Below are positions 51,809 to 61,058 of a stretch of DNA of 64,000 nucleotides, piece by piece; positions within the stretch are counted from its first letter, which is position 1; each line of letters begins with the position of its first letter. The notes beneath the pieces were generated by a model. That model was not told the DNA's origin and made no database searches. It saw only the letters and a list, made by a program, of their open reading frames with translations. The stretch is taken from positions 124,001 to 188,000 of the forward strand of contig JACCLO010000011.1 of the NCBI GenBank assembly GCA_029448655.1, in the 5' to 3' direction. The translations under genes were made by a program, and so were the position numbers. This DNA is from Wolfiporia cocos (Eukaryota; Basidiomycota; Agaricomycetes; Polyporales; Phaeolaceae).

Positions 51809-51826
51809 CGAAAGTTGCAGCTTTCG
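51809..51826 (+). promoter_or_regulatory. Hairpin CGAAAG-TTGCAG-CTTTCG ahead of gag
   Basis: Six-base perfect stem 32 bases before the gag ATG. Nearly the same loop and stem as the hairpin before ORF0 (50833-50847), and both are followed by a short AGAATC box (50850-50855; 51846-51851). Confidence 0.45.
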
Positions 51827-51858
51827 AAACCAATCCCTTCTTAAAAGAATCTAAGACA

Positions 51859-53898
51859 ATGAGTAACCGGAAACTAACATTCGTCACAAACAGATTCACA
51901 ATGTCCTCCACCTCCTCCGTCAGCACTCCTCTCGCCCCCCGCAAGATGCGCCTCCGCTCAGAAGGCCCGGTGACACCGGTAGCTGGTCCCTCGGGAACTC
52001 AGCAACTGGTGACACTGGAGCACCTAAGCGAGGAAGAGGAAGAGGAAGAGGAAGAGGAAGAAGACGTACAGGAGTTCGTTCCCCCGCAAAGGGACTCTCC
52101 GACCAACCCCATGGGTACACGCCCAGGCACCCCCATTGCCGGTTATCCCCCGGCTCGTCGCACCCGCCCAATCGGGCCCGCCACCACTCTGGAAATGGAG
52201 TTCTCCGGACCAATACGGCAGACCAACGCCGTGGTCGAAAACCAACTCAAGGCGTACCTCCCCGAGGAGGAACACCACAAGGTGGATGGGTCCCTACATG
52301 GGCCGATCATCGACGCCGCCGTACAACGAAGTGCGGCCATCTCCCACGACACCACTGACACCCTCGGTCGAATGGTGCACGCTCGCCTGGAGCGAATCCA
52401 CGGCAGAATCGACTCCCTGGTTGGGCAATCCAGGGCCATCGAACAAAAGGCCCAAGACGAGCTACACGAAGCGGTCAATTCGGTCCGCAACGAGGTACTG
52501 TCCACTCTGGTGGACCTCGGCAAGGAACTCCGACAGGAGTACACCGCCAAGTTCTCCGCAATGGAGAAAGACCTCCGGAAGGACTACCGAAACCGCCTTG
52601 ACGACCTCGAGGATGCGTTCGCTGAGCGCATGGAGAAGGTGGACGAGGAACTCCGGAGGATTCGCAAGAATCCCTCCGTTCCCAACCCTCCCGGTGTCCG
52701 CACGCCCCCGGAAGACCCGGCACCGGCCCCCGGTCATGCTCAAGCCAGAGCAGCCGAGGCCGCTGCCGCCGCACAAGCCGCAGCCGCTGCTGCAGCAGCC
52801 GTCGCCCCGCAGATTCCAGGTCTGCCTCAAAACCTGAAAATTCCCCCTCCCCCCGAATTCTCTGGGTCATCTGGAAAGGTGACTGCACAGGAATGGGTGG
52901 AGAAGATGGGCCTGTACTTCGGTACGCTCAGGGTCTACGATGACCATGACCGTATCACCACGGCCCTCTTCCGCGTCACAGGGGACGCATACAAGTTTTT
53001 CTCACCTCTCATCAAGAAGGCAGGAAACGGTGAACCTCTCGGCACCTGGGAGGACTTCACCAAATCAGTAATGGTGCAATATGGGAAAATGACGGATAAG
53101 GAGATCGCGAAGAAGGAAATTCGCGGCTACTACGGCACGAAGGGCAAGGAACTGGCAGAATCTAACTATTTCAATTACTGCGAACGATTCCGCACCCTCG
53201 GCCGACTCTCCGAAACCGCCAACGAGACTCTGGTGTGGGAATTCACCGAGACTCTCCCTGAAAAGGTCAAGGACACCTTAAACGTCCTCGGCAAAACCCC
53301 TTTCTTCAAGGCCCCGACCGACATTGAGCCCCTCATCGACTTCGCTCTGGAAATGTATCAAACGTCATATCCAGACAAGATCAAGGGCTCAATCTTCGAG
53401 AAGGCCGGCAAGAAGGACTCGGCACCTGCCGAAAAGAAGGAGACGTCCTCCGCTTCTGCAAAGAAGTCGGAGAAGAAAAAGGACAAGGGAAAGGCGCCCG
53501 CCAAAGCCCCCGCCGACACCACCAACGCCGTCTGCACATACTGCAAGCAGACAGGACACTACTTCAACAAGTGTCCTAAGCTTGCGGCAGACAAGGCCGC
53601 GGGAACATTCGTGCCTGCCGCTCAGCGGGCCGAGCAACAAAGGGCGAAGGATGCAGCTGCCGCGTCTGGAAAGACCACGGCTGCTCCTTCGGGTAGTGGA
53701 AAGGGACAGGCTTCTGACAAGAAGCCGTACTCGGCGCCCCCCGCGGATGGCAAGACGTATCGTGCCCGAACGATCTGGGAAGAAGTGACGGCTGACTCAA
53801 GTTCAGCAGGACCCTCGGCCCCCGCCACCACCGTCGCCAATGTCGGGACCATCTCGGTTCCCCTCGCCCCAACTACACGTCTCGAAGACGTTCTGTGA
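51859..53898 (+). CDS. gag: Family-2 Gag (679 aa), intact
   Basis: ATG at 51859; stop TGA at 53896-53898. An acidic run (about residues 55-68) is followed by a long charged helical region, an Ala-rich hinge, then PPPEFSGSSG and the capsid core (TAQEWVEKMGLYF…KMTDKEIAKKEIRGYYG, about residues 335-500), a Lys/Ala-rich basic tract, and a CX2CX4HX4C zinc knuckle (CTYCKQTGHYFNKC, about residue 557) for RNA binding. Overlaps the start of pol by 59 bp in a different frame. Confidence 0.95.
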   Translation: MSNRKLTFVTNRFTMSSTSSVSTPLAPRKMRLRSEGPVTPVAGPSGTQQLVTLEHLSEEEEEEEEEEEDVQEFVPPQRDSPTNPMGTRPGTPIAGYPPARRTRPIGPATTLEMEFSGPIRQTNAVVENQLKAYLPEEEHHKVDGSLHGPIIDAAVQRSAAISHDTTDTLGRMVHARLERIHGRIDSLVGQSRAIEQKAQDELHEAVNSVRNEVLSTLVDLGKELRQEYTAKFSAMEKDLRKDYRNRLDDLEDAFAERMEKVDEELRRIRKNPSVPNPPGVRTPPEDPAPAPGHAQARAAEAAAAAQAAAAAAAAVAPQIPGLPQNLKIPPPPEFSGSSGKVTAQEWVEKMGLYFGTLRVYDDHDRITTALFRVTGDAYKFFSPLIKKAGNGEPLGTWEDFTKSVMVQYGKMTDKEIAKKEIRGYYGTKGKELAESNYFNYCERFRTLGRLSETANETLVWEFTETLPEKVKDTLNVLGKTPFFKAPTDIEPLIDFALEMYQTSYPDKIKGSIFEKAGKKDSAPAEKKETSSASAKKSEKKKDKGKAPAKAPADTTNAVCTYCKQTGHYFNKCPKLAADKAAGTFVPAAQRAEQQRAKDAAAASGKTTAAPSGSGKGQASDKKPYSAPPADGKTYRARTIWEEVTADSSSAGPSAPATTVANVGTISVPLAPTTRLEDVL

Positions 53899-56800
53899 AG
53901 AACACACCAGCCCCGCAGCGGCTGGGAGTGTACAGCGCCCCGAAGAAGCGAACCTCTACGAAGAGGCTTCACAGAGACCCCTTATCTTGTGGGAAGATAA
54001 GGCGGTCGTACGTCACCCGGTATCCCATCTCGGTATATTCGGTAACTCGGCAATGGACTTTGCCCGGAGGACAAGGACACTAGCTACACGTGCCCCTCCT
54101 GTACAATACTTCTACCCTGACCCGCTCGCGCTAAAGTTTTTCACTTTGTATAATGTACATGGAAACGATTCTCGAGACGACAATAAATCGTTCTCTATCG
54201 AAGTGGAACTGTGGGTATATGGAAAGAAAGTCAACGCCATGGCATTAATCGACACCGGTGCATCAATAAGCGTCATTGATAAGAAACTCGTACATGAGGA
54301 AAAGTTAGTCACTCAAAAACTACCTTCGCCTCTCGAGATTCGCAACGCCGACGGTACCTCTAATACCGCCGGTAATATCAATATGGCAGTAAAAGCTTAT
54401 ATGGTGCACGAGGAACACAAGTCCACCGAATTCTTGTACGTAATGGACGTACAGAATGCGGATGTGATCCTCGGATATGATTGGTTCCTGAAACACAACC
54501 CGGACTTCAACTGGCCGGAAGGAACCTTCACATATCGATGTACGGAAAAATGCAAACATGGCAAACGGGTTTCGATTTCAGAGGAAGAGGACGAAATCGA
54601 ACCCCGCAACATCTATCAGATCATCAATGACTTTCCAATAGATTTTCTCGGCTTAGAGGAGCCGGAGAATCCCTTTGTCGCTTGGGTGAACACCCTTGAC
54701 GAAGGAACGGAACTCCTTATCGATGCCATTCAGTCGATAACGGAGAAGTCGGATGATGAATTCCTGACAGATGCGGATCTCCAGAAATGGAAATCCTTGG
54801 TTCCGGAGGAATACCAGGAGTTTGGTCCCACGGTATTTTCTCAACGCGCATCCGAAAGGATGCCCGAACGGAAACCATATGACCACGCCATCGACTTCCC
54901 CGATGACGCGGTACTACCGCCCCCGAGTAAGGCATACAAGATGTCTCCTCAGGAAGCGAACTCGCTAGATCAGTGGATTCAGGAAGAGTTACGGAAGGGC
55001 TACATCCGACACTCAAAATCCCCGATCGCGAGCCCGGTCTTCTTCGTCCCTAAAAAAGACGGCGGAGCCCGAATGGTAGTCGATTACCGGAAAGTAAACG
55101 ACTTGACCATTAAAAACAGGTACCCTCTCCCACGCATAGACGAGCTTATCGATAAGCTTAGCCAGGCTTCGATATTTACGAAGCTCGACTTGCGTTGGGG
55201 TTACAACAACGTAAGAATCAAGGAGGGAGATGAATGGAAGACCGCATTCATTACGCCTAACGGCCTTTACGAAGCTGTAGTCATGTACTTCGGTTTTTGT
55301 AATGCACCCAGCACGTTCCAGCACATGATGAACAATATTCTAGGTGACCTTATCAGAGAAGGAAAGGTCATTGTCTACCTAGACGACATCCTTGTGTTCG
55401 GAAACGACCTGTTGGAACACCGTCGTATTGTCAAGCAAGTATTACAAATCTTGCAAGACAACGACTTGTTCGCGAAGCCTGAAAAGTGCTTCTTCGAACA
55501 AAGCAGTATTGAATACCTGGGAATGATCATTTCCAAAGGAAAAGTCGAAATGGACCCTAAGAAGGTAGCCGGTGTCATGGACTGGCCTACACCTGCCAAG
55601 GTGAAGGACGTCCAGGCCTTTGTTGGCTTCGCCAACTACTACCGGCGGTTCATTAAAGACTTCTCCAAAGTGGTTAAGCCGTTAACCGAACTGTCCAAGA
55701 AAAACACGCAATGGAACTGGGGACCCGAACAAGCGGAAGCCTTCCAAACTCTCAAGGAAGCTTTCACATCGGCTCCAATACTCCGGATCCCAGATCAGGA
55801 GTCCCCGTTCCGCGTGGAAGCGGATTCTTCCGATTACGCAACTGGTGCAGTGCTATCACAATATTCTTCGGAGGATAAGCTCTGGCACCCGGTAGCCTTC
55901 TACTCGAAATCTCTATCAGCACCCGAAAGGAACTATGAGATTTACGACAAGGAGTTGCTCGCAATCATCCGCGCTCTAGAGGAATGGAGACATTACCTCG
56001 AAGGACACCCACACAAATTTGAAGTCTGGTCGGATCATCTCAATCTGACATATTTCAAATCGGCACAACGGCTAACCCGGAGACAGGCACGTTGGAGTCT
56101 TTACCTGACAAGGTTCAACTTCACCATGTGCCACAAACCCGGTAAAACAATGCTTACGGCTGATCCTCTGTCACGGAGGCCAGACCATGAAGAGGGGGTG
56201 GAACTCGACAATCGCGATCAAATTTTGCTGAAACCGGAATACTTTACGGTTAGGGCGCTAGAAGCGTCACAGCAGGAGATACAATCAGGCGACGAGGACC
56301 TACTCCGACAAATCCGACAAGCCCTCATGGACGATCAGATTACCAAGGATTACCAGGAACTACTGAAAAGTGGTCCCAAGGAATTCGGTAAAGATCTCCA
56401 GGAATGGAACATGGAGGCCGGATTACTCCTCAGACGAGGAAAAGTGTACGTTCCAAAAGAGCCTAAGGAATTGCGCACGAAGATTCTGGAGTTACATCAT
56501 GACCATGTGACTGCCGGACACTTCGGACGATGGAAGACCTATGAACTTCTATCACGTAATTACTGGTGGCCTGGAATGACCACGATGGTAAAGCAATACG
56601 TGGAAGGTTGTGACACATGTCAACGCATGAAGAACCACAACCAGACCCCGTACGGACCCCTGCAACCGCTCCCAGTTCCGGAAGCACCTTGGGACACCGT
56701 CACAATTGACCTTATCGTCCACCTACCACCCAGCGGCGAATTGAAACAATTCAATGCTATTATGGTAATAGTGGACCGGCTTACCAAACGAGCACACTTC

Positions 56801-58375
56801 ATTCCCACGTCAGACAAGATAACGGCAAAAGAATTAGCGAACCTCCTGTACCTTCGGATTTATCCGAACCACGGACTTCCGAAACAAATCATTTCGGATA
56901 GAGCCCCGCAATTCGCAGCCGCCTTATTCAAGGGATGGTGTGAGCAATTGGGAATCCAACGGTCAATGACAACCGCCTATCACCCGCAAGCGGATGGCCA
57001 GACGGAGAGAGTTAACCAGATCCTAGAACAATATCTTAGATGTTACATCGATGTTATTCAAAAGGATAACTGGTCATGGTTTCTCCCAACGGCTGAATTC
57101 GCGTACAACAACGCGGCTAGTGAGACAACAAAGAATAGCCCATTCTTTGTCGAACTAGGAAGGCACCCTAATGCAGGACCTACAAATTTACGTCCAACAC
57201 CATACACGGACCTAAATATCATTGCTTACGAACGATGGTCAGCACAAGAACAAGCTAAGGCAGCCATGAAACTGGCTGCTGAACGCTGGTCTTGGTATTA
57301 TGATCAACATAAGCGCTCGGTACCGTTTAAAGTCGGCGACAAAGTTCTCGTTGACGCCCGTAGCTGGCAAGACTCCGAAAGAAGTCTTAGTCCACGCTAT
57401 TTGGGACCATTTAGGATAATTGAACAATTATCTCCGGTCACCTTTAGGGTACACATGGACGAGCAATACAGGGCCTATCACCCAGTATTTCACGCTTCCA
57501 AGTTGGTCATGTACAAGGACCCTGTGCATCAGAAGAAACCAGAGCCTCAACCAGAAATGGTCGATGGCGAGGAATTATGGGAAGTCGAGAAGATCTTAGA
57601 TCATCGTCTACGCGCCGGAAGAGTTGAATACAGAATCCGATGGAAAGGATTTGGTATCAATGACGACTCCTGGGTACGCGAAGCCGATCTCGACACAGCA
57701 TACGACATTCTGCAGGAATACAAGGCTTCACATGCCATTCCAATGCAGGATGTCCCCCTCAGGCGATCAGCTAGAAGGAAAGAAGCAGTTCATGTCTTCG
57801 ACCCTGACAGCAACGACTGGGAAGCCGACGAATGCACGTGGCCAGACGACTGGCCGCAGTATCGCGAAGAATTTGCGAAGGATCCTAAGCAACGCATGGT
57901 TAGACACCCCGACGGGGGATGGATGTCAGCTGACATTAACCAAAATGCGGATTTGAAAATCGTAGTCGGTGAAGGCGGCCGAATGCCAGAAAAGGGAACC
58001 AAGGACTCGGTTGGGTTTGACCTGTACACTGCAACAGGCGACGTTCTGCCAGCTCACGGGCAGACAGAATACAATACCAAACTGAAAATCCAGGTACCTT
58101 TCGGCACTTACGGACGCATCGCCCCCCGCTCTAGTCTTGCCCGCAAAGGCATAGACGTAATGGGTGGCGTTATCGACCACGATTATCAAGGTGAAGTAAT
58201 CATCATTCTCCGGAATCACTCCGACATATCTATCGATATTCGGGCCGGTGATAAGATTGCCCAGCTCATCTGCGAAGTTGCTAAGGACCCGCACATTACG
58301 CTACACGGAAAATCTTACTTTGAAAAGATTAAATCCGAGCGCGGTACTGGTGGTTTCGGCTCCACAGGAAAGTAA
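53840..58375 (+). CDS. pol: Family-2 Pol polyprotein with chromodomain and dUTPase (1511 aa), intact
   Basis: Starts at ATG 53840 inside gag, +1 relative to the gag frame. Approximate residues: protease (IDTGASISV) 135-230; RT 400-590 with VYLDDILVFGND near 515; RNase H (EADSSDYATGAVLSQ) 670-790; integrase 880-1130 with HHDHVTAGHFGRW, CDTC, TIDLIVHL, PQFAAALF and GQTERVNQ; chromodomain 1240-1295 (WEVEKILDHR…YRIRWKGFG…DDSW); dUTPase 1370-1511 with GFDLYTA, APRSSLA, GVIDHDYQGE, GDKIAQLI and RGTGGFGSTGK. All catalytic residues I can judge are in place. In motif 2 the second serine replaces the usual glycine. Initiation could be by frameshift or by internal or coupled initiation at the ATG. Confidence 0.97.
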   Translation: MSGPSRFPSPQLHVSKTFCEEHTSPAAAGSVQRPEEANLYEEASQRPLILWEDKAVVRHPVSHLGIFGNSAMDFARRTRTLATRAPPVQYFYPDPLALKFFTLYNVHGNDSRDDNKSFSIEVELWVYGKKVNAMALIDTGASISVIDKKLVHEEKLVTQKLPSPLEIRNADGTSNTAGNINMAVKAYMVHEEHKSTEFLYVMDVQNADVILGYDWFLKHNPDFNWPEGTFTYRCTEKCKHGKRVSISEEEDEIEPRNIYQIINDFPIDFLGLEEPENPFVAWVNTLDEGTELLIDAIQSITEKSDDEFLTDADLQKWKSLVPEEYQEFGPTVFSQRASERMPERKPYDHAIDFPDDAVLPPPSKAYKMSPQEANSLDQWIQEELRKGYIRHSKSPIASPVFFVPKKDGGARMVVDYRKVNDLTIKNRYPLPRIDELIDKLSQASIFTKLDLRWGYNNVRIKEGDEWKTAFITPNGLYEAVVMYFGFCNAPSTFQHMMNNILGDLIREGKVIVYLDDILVFGNDLLEHRRIVKQVLQILQDNDLFAKPEKCFFEQSSIEYLGMIISKGKVEMDPKKVAGVMDWPTPAKVKDVQAFVGFANYYRRFIKDFSKVVKPLTELSKKNTQWNWGPEQAEAFQTLKEAFTSAPILRIPDQESPFRVEADSSDYATGAVLSQYSSEDKLWHPVAFYSKSLSAPERNYEIYDKELLAIIRALEEWRHYLEGHPHKFEVWSDHLNLTYFKSAQRLTRRQARWSLYLTRFNFTMCHKPGKTMLTADPLSRRPDHEEGVELDNRDQILLKPEYFTVRALEASQQEIQSGDEDLLRQIRQALMDDQITKDYQELLKSGPKEFGKDLQEWNMEAGLLLRRGKVYVPKEPKELRTKILELHHDHVTAGHFGRWKTYELLSRNYWWPGMTTMVKQYVEGCDTCQRMKNHNQTPYGPLQPLPVPEAPWDTVTIDLIVHLPPSGELKQFNAIMVIVDRLTKRAHFIPTSDKITAKELANLLYLRIYPNHGLPKQIISDRAPQFAAALFKGWCEQLGIQRSMTTAYHPQADGQTERVNQILEQYLRCYIDVIQKDNWSWFLPTAEFAYNNAASETTKNSPFFVELGRHPNAGPTNLRPTPYTDLNIIAYERWSAQEQAKAAMKLAAERWSWYYDQHKRSVPFKVGDKVLVDARSWQDSERSLSPRYLGPFRIIEQLSPVTFRVHMDEQYRAYHPVFHASKLVMYKDPVHQKKPEPQPEMVDGEELWEVEKILDHRLRAGRVEYRIRWKGFGINDDSWVREADLDTAYDILQEYKASHAIPMQDVPLRRSARRKEAVHVFDPDSNDWEADECTWPDDWPQYREEFAKDPKQRMVRHPDGGWMSADINQNADLKIVVGEGGRMPEKGTKDSVGFDLYTATGDVLPAHGQTEYNTKLKIQVPFGTYGRIAPRSSLARKGIDVMGGVIDHDYQGEVIIILRNHSDISIDIRAGDKIAQLICEVAKDPHITLHGKSYFEKIKSERGTGGFGSTGK

Positions 58376-58401
58376 TCGTTCCATTAGGGACAATGAAACC
58401 T

Positions 58402-58414
58402 GAAGAGGGGGTAA
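58402..58414 (+). other. Polypurine tract of family 2
   Basis: GAAGAGGGGGTAA immediately before the TGTCAC start of the 3' LTR. Confidence 0.82.
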
Positions 58415-59113
58415 TGTCACAGATTTGTGACATGCCACTATTTTTCCCGTATTTTTACCTATTTATCTGGTATTTCTACGACCTTGTAGACATTTACGCT
58501 GCTAAGCGCCCGTCTACACGTACACGCAACCAAACAACACGTACACAACGCGGTATACGTCCACTTGTCATAACAACACGTACATAACACGTTTGTACGC
58601 GTCAATGACTCAGCGGACTAACCTCCGGTGTCACGCGCCTTACTCATATCCCGATACCGGGCTATGTCAGTACAATTGGATAAGCGGCCTGCTCGTTGTC
58701 ACATGCCAATGCCCTTACGATTACTCATATCCCGATGCCGGTATATAAGAATCACATGCATGGCTTACTAACGTAGCTACAGCCACTTCCACAACATGGA
58801 CCTACAGTCCAAACAAACGATCTTACTGGTGCGGCCATTACCGGCGCACATGGTCTATTGCAGTTTACGACTTAACCATATTAGTTATGTCTGCGCACAG
58901 ACCACCTTCATGTTTGGCTCCCTTACCGGTAACCAAACAAAGCATGTATATAAGTAGGGCTATCACTGCGGATAAGCCTTAGATTTGTTCTCTGCATTCG
59001 CACAGTTACATACCATCTCTGCTTGCGCCCACTAGCCTCCTCACCAACCTTCTGCAACATCTTCAAGTCGCCTATAAGGTTATAGTGTGAGTCCCACAGT
59101 CTAGTCTGTGTCA
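58415..59113 (+). repeat. LTR-B, 3' LTR (699 bp)
   Basis: Same length as the 5' LTR and identical apart from one base that I could find. Ends TCTGTGTCA directly before the TTCAT duplication (59114-59118). Confidence 0.96.
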
Positions 59114-59118
59114 TTCAT
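59114..59118 (+). repeat. Target-site duplication TTCAT, right
   Basis: Pairs with 49106-49110. Removing the family-2 element and one copy restores an uninterrupted LTR-A. Confidence 0.93.
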
Positions 59119-59228
59119 TGCATTCATACTACGAGTTAACCACTCAACGTATCCTGCTTAACACCTGCTTATCCCTTGTCTAACCAGCAAATACCAAGAA
59201 CATTACAAGTAAGTGTTATCTTGTGTTA
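59119..59228 (+). repeat. LTR-A, right part
   Basis: Last 110 bp of the split LTR-A, ending CTTGTGTTA. It is followed by the family-1 leader, so this LTR is also the 5' LTR of the element on its right. Confidence 0.95.
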
Positions 59229-59929
59229 TATGAATAGAACTTGCTTTCGCCCCCGCCCTCTTTGAGGGTCTGGGATTTTTTCTTCTTAGGGGTTTTCTTT
59301 GCCGTCTGCACACCCCTGCTCGCCGACAGGCAGCGGGGTATCCTTAGTGGGCTGTGGGGGATCCCCGCCTTCGGGCAAATAGCCGGACCGTAGGCTTAAG
59401 CGGAACCAGGGGACTGGCTGTCAAGCCTTTCCCCATATGTTGGGAATTGATGGCAACGGTGTAACTTCTTGACCGGGCCGGAGACGACCTTCTCGCCTAT
59501 CCCCAGGCGCACAGGGGCCACTCTATTTAGAGTTGGGATGGTGGGCACAAGTTGCCCTGCCTAGAACCGCTGCCGATACGGCTTCAGAACGATCGAGTTC
59601 TGGCCTTGGCACCCTCTAAGTCCCTCAGGGCATGGGTTTGGTGTAAACACTGGCAGCCACCTAACTGGAGTGAGGCGTGGGCACATGCGGGGTGTAATAC
59701 CCCAAATCCTGCATTCCCAGGCGTCAAGGGAAGACGACCTGCTGTATCCCCCACCTGGTAGCGTGAGAGAGATGCAATCCAGTCGCCGACACTAACTCCG
59801 GTCGAGGGCGGAGCGCCCATTGACGCCGGAGGATAAGCGCACGACACATCAAGAAGCGACGATAAGCCCCGACAGAAGACCGCGTGATTTCCACTAGAAT
59901 AGCTTACTTAGACTTCTTTTTACGTAGTC
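59229..59929 (+). other. Family-1 conserved leader (copy 1c)
   Basis: Nearly identical to the leader of copy 1b. GGGGTGTAATACCCC at about 59690-59704, TGTATCCCCCACC near 59744 and TGAGAGAGATGCA near 59764 repeat the order seen in family 3. Confidence 0.65.
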
Positions 59930-60746
59930 ATGCCGAAAGCACCACGTTTCACGGTTACTCCGAGAAACGCCACTATGGGGGAGCGCGAGGAATGGCACAT
60001 TGCCTCCTCTAAATCGCTCTAAATCGCTCGAAGACCGCATCTCCGCGGTCACAGCCCCAAAGCGGGGAAAGTCCCGAAAGGGCAAAGACGTCGTCTACCG
60101 GAAGCCGAATCCTGACCCAGAGGAGATCCGAAGGGTCAACCACGAGGCCGCCCTCGACAACATCAGGCGGAAGAAGCTCGACAAGCTTCTCCGACAGAAG
60201 GAGAAGCTCAAAGCTCGGATCCAGAAACAATCCCTGGATCAGCTGATCGCCAAGGCGGCCAGGAAGAGGGTTGAGGATGGTGAGGAGTCTTCGGGAGCGA
60301 ATCCAGCCCCAAAGAAGTCACTGTTGGAGAGAGTGGAGGAGCTTAGGATGCCAGCCGAGTGGGTCGAGAAACGGGGTCTTGCGAACCCCAAGGACGTCCA
60401 TTGCACGGAAAAGAAGTGGGATTGGTTCCTGGAAATCGACAAACAGATGAACACTGCCCACCAGAACCTCTTCCGGCTATGGAAGGTTCCCGATGCAACC
60501 ACCACGGCCCCCATCATAACAAAGTTCACCACCCTCATCACCGACTTTGACGATCTCTCCACACACCTGGAGCAAAGGGTCCGTCAGGACTCCATGAAGA
60601 ACCAAGACCTCCGCCGTCTTGAAAAATATCTCAGGAGGGTGGAGCACGTTTTTGGAGACCTAGACGTAAAGCAGCACGTTACGTACTTAAAAACTCATCC
60701 AGTACATAGCGGTCTCGACTTCGACCTTGGCAAACCCCAGCTGTAG
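59930..60746 (+). pseudogene. ORF0 of family 1 (copy 1c), same 10-bp duplication
   Basis: ATG at 59930 opens …GEREEWHIASSKSL and runs into TAA after the tandem CTCTAAATCG duplication (about 60007-60026). From 60000 a 248-codon frame continues to 60746 with RRKKLDKLLRQKEKL and CTEKKWDW. Compared with copy 1b there are amino-acid changes and a compensated pair of indels (near 60278-60310), but the 248-codon frame stays open in both, so it may be translated from a downstream or non-AUG start. Confidence 0.7.
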
Positions 60747-60840
60747 TAGATAGAAAGTCCTGGAAAGGCATTATTTTTGGTGCATGGCATTGATTGCAAA
60801 AAGTCCTGAAAAGGCATTTAAGCCCTGAAAAGGCACTTTT

Positions 60841-61058
60841 TTCTTGAATTATCGTTTAAGGAAGAAAATAACTCAAGCTGACAAATACTGTCCAGCAATG
60901 GTGTCATACACAATCGTCCCAGGCGCTTTGTACAACACCCACAAGGTGGCTACGGCCTACCACCCCGCCGTCGGCAAGCACACGTGGCCCGGAGAGCAAA
61001 CCTGCTTGATGGATTACCTGCGAGTCGTATTTGGCATCAGAGTTAGGGGGAGTGTCAC
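60841..61058 (+). pseudogene. Family-1 pre-gag domain, 5' fragment
   Basis: Matches the N-terminal 72 codons of the frame at 44318-44104 (TTG-initiated NYRLRKK…PAVGKHTWPGEQTCLMDYLRVVFGIR). Most differences between the two copies are single substitutions and neither copy has an ATG at the start. Cut after codon GSVT by the LTR at 61059. Confidence 0.7.

Larger units (their letters stand above)
49111..59113 (+). mobile_element. Complete family-2 Ty3/gypsy chromovirus (10,003 bp)
   Basis: Bounded by TTCAT duplications with two 699-bp LTRs that differ by a single base that I could find (G at 49657 versus T at the matching 3' LTR site). ORF0, gag and pol are all open with ATG starts, and all catalytic motifs are present. 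By every visible criterion this copy inserted very recently and may be competent for transposition. It sits inside a family-1 LTR. Confidence 0.96.
59229..61058 (+). mobile_element. Family-1 element, 5' internal part (copy 1c)
   Basis: Leader (59229-59929), ORF0, the three-repeat block and the first 72 codons of the pre-gag domain, cut at 61058 by the family-4 insertion. With the LTR and pol tail on its left it forms internal-LTR-internal, a tandem or circularly permuted arrangement. Confidence 0.9.
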
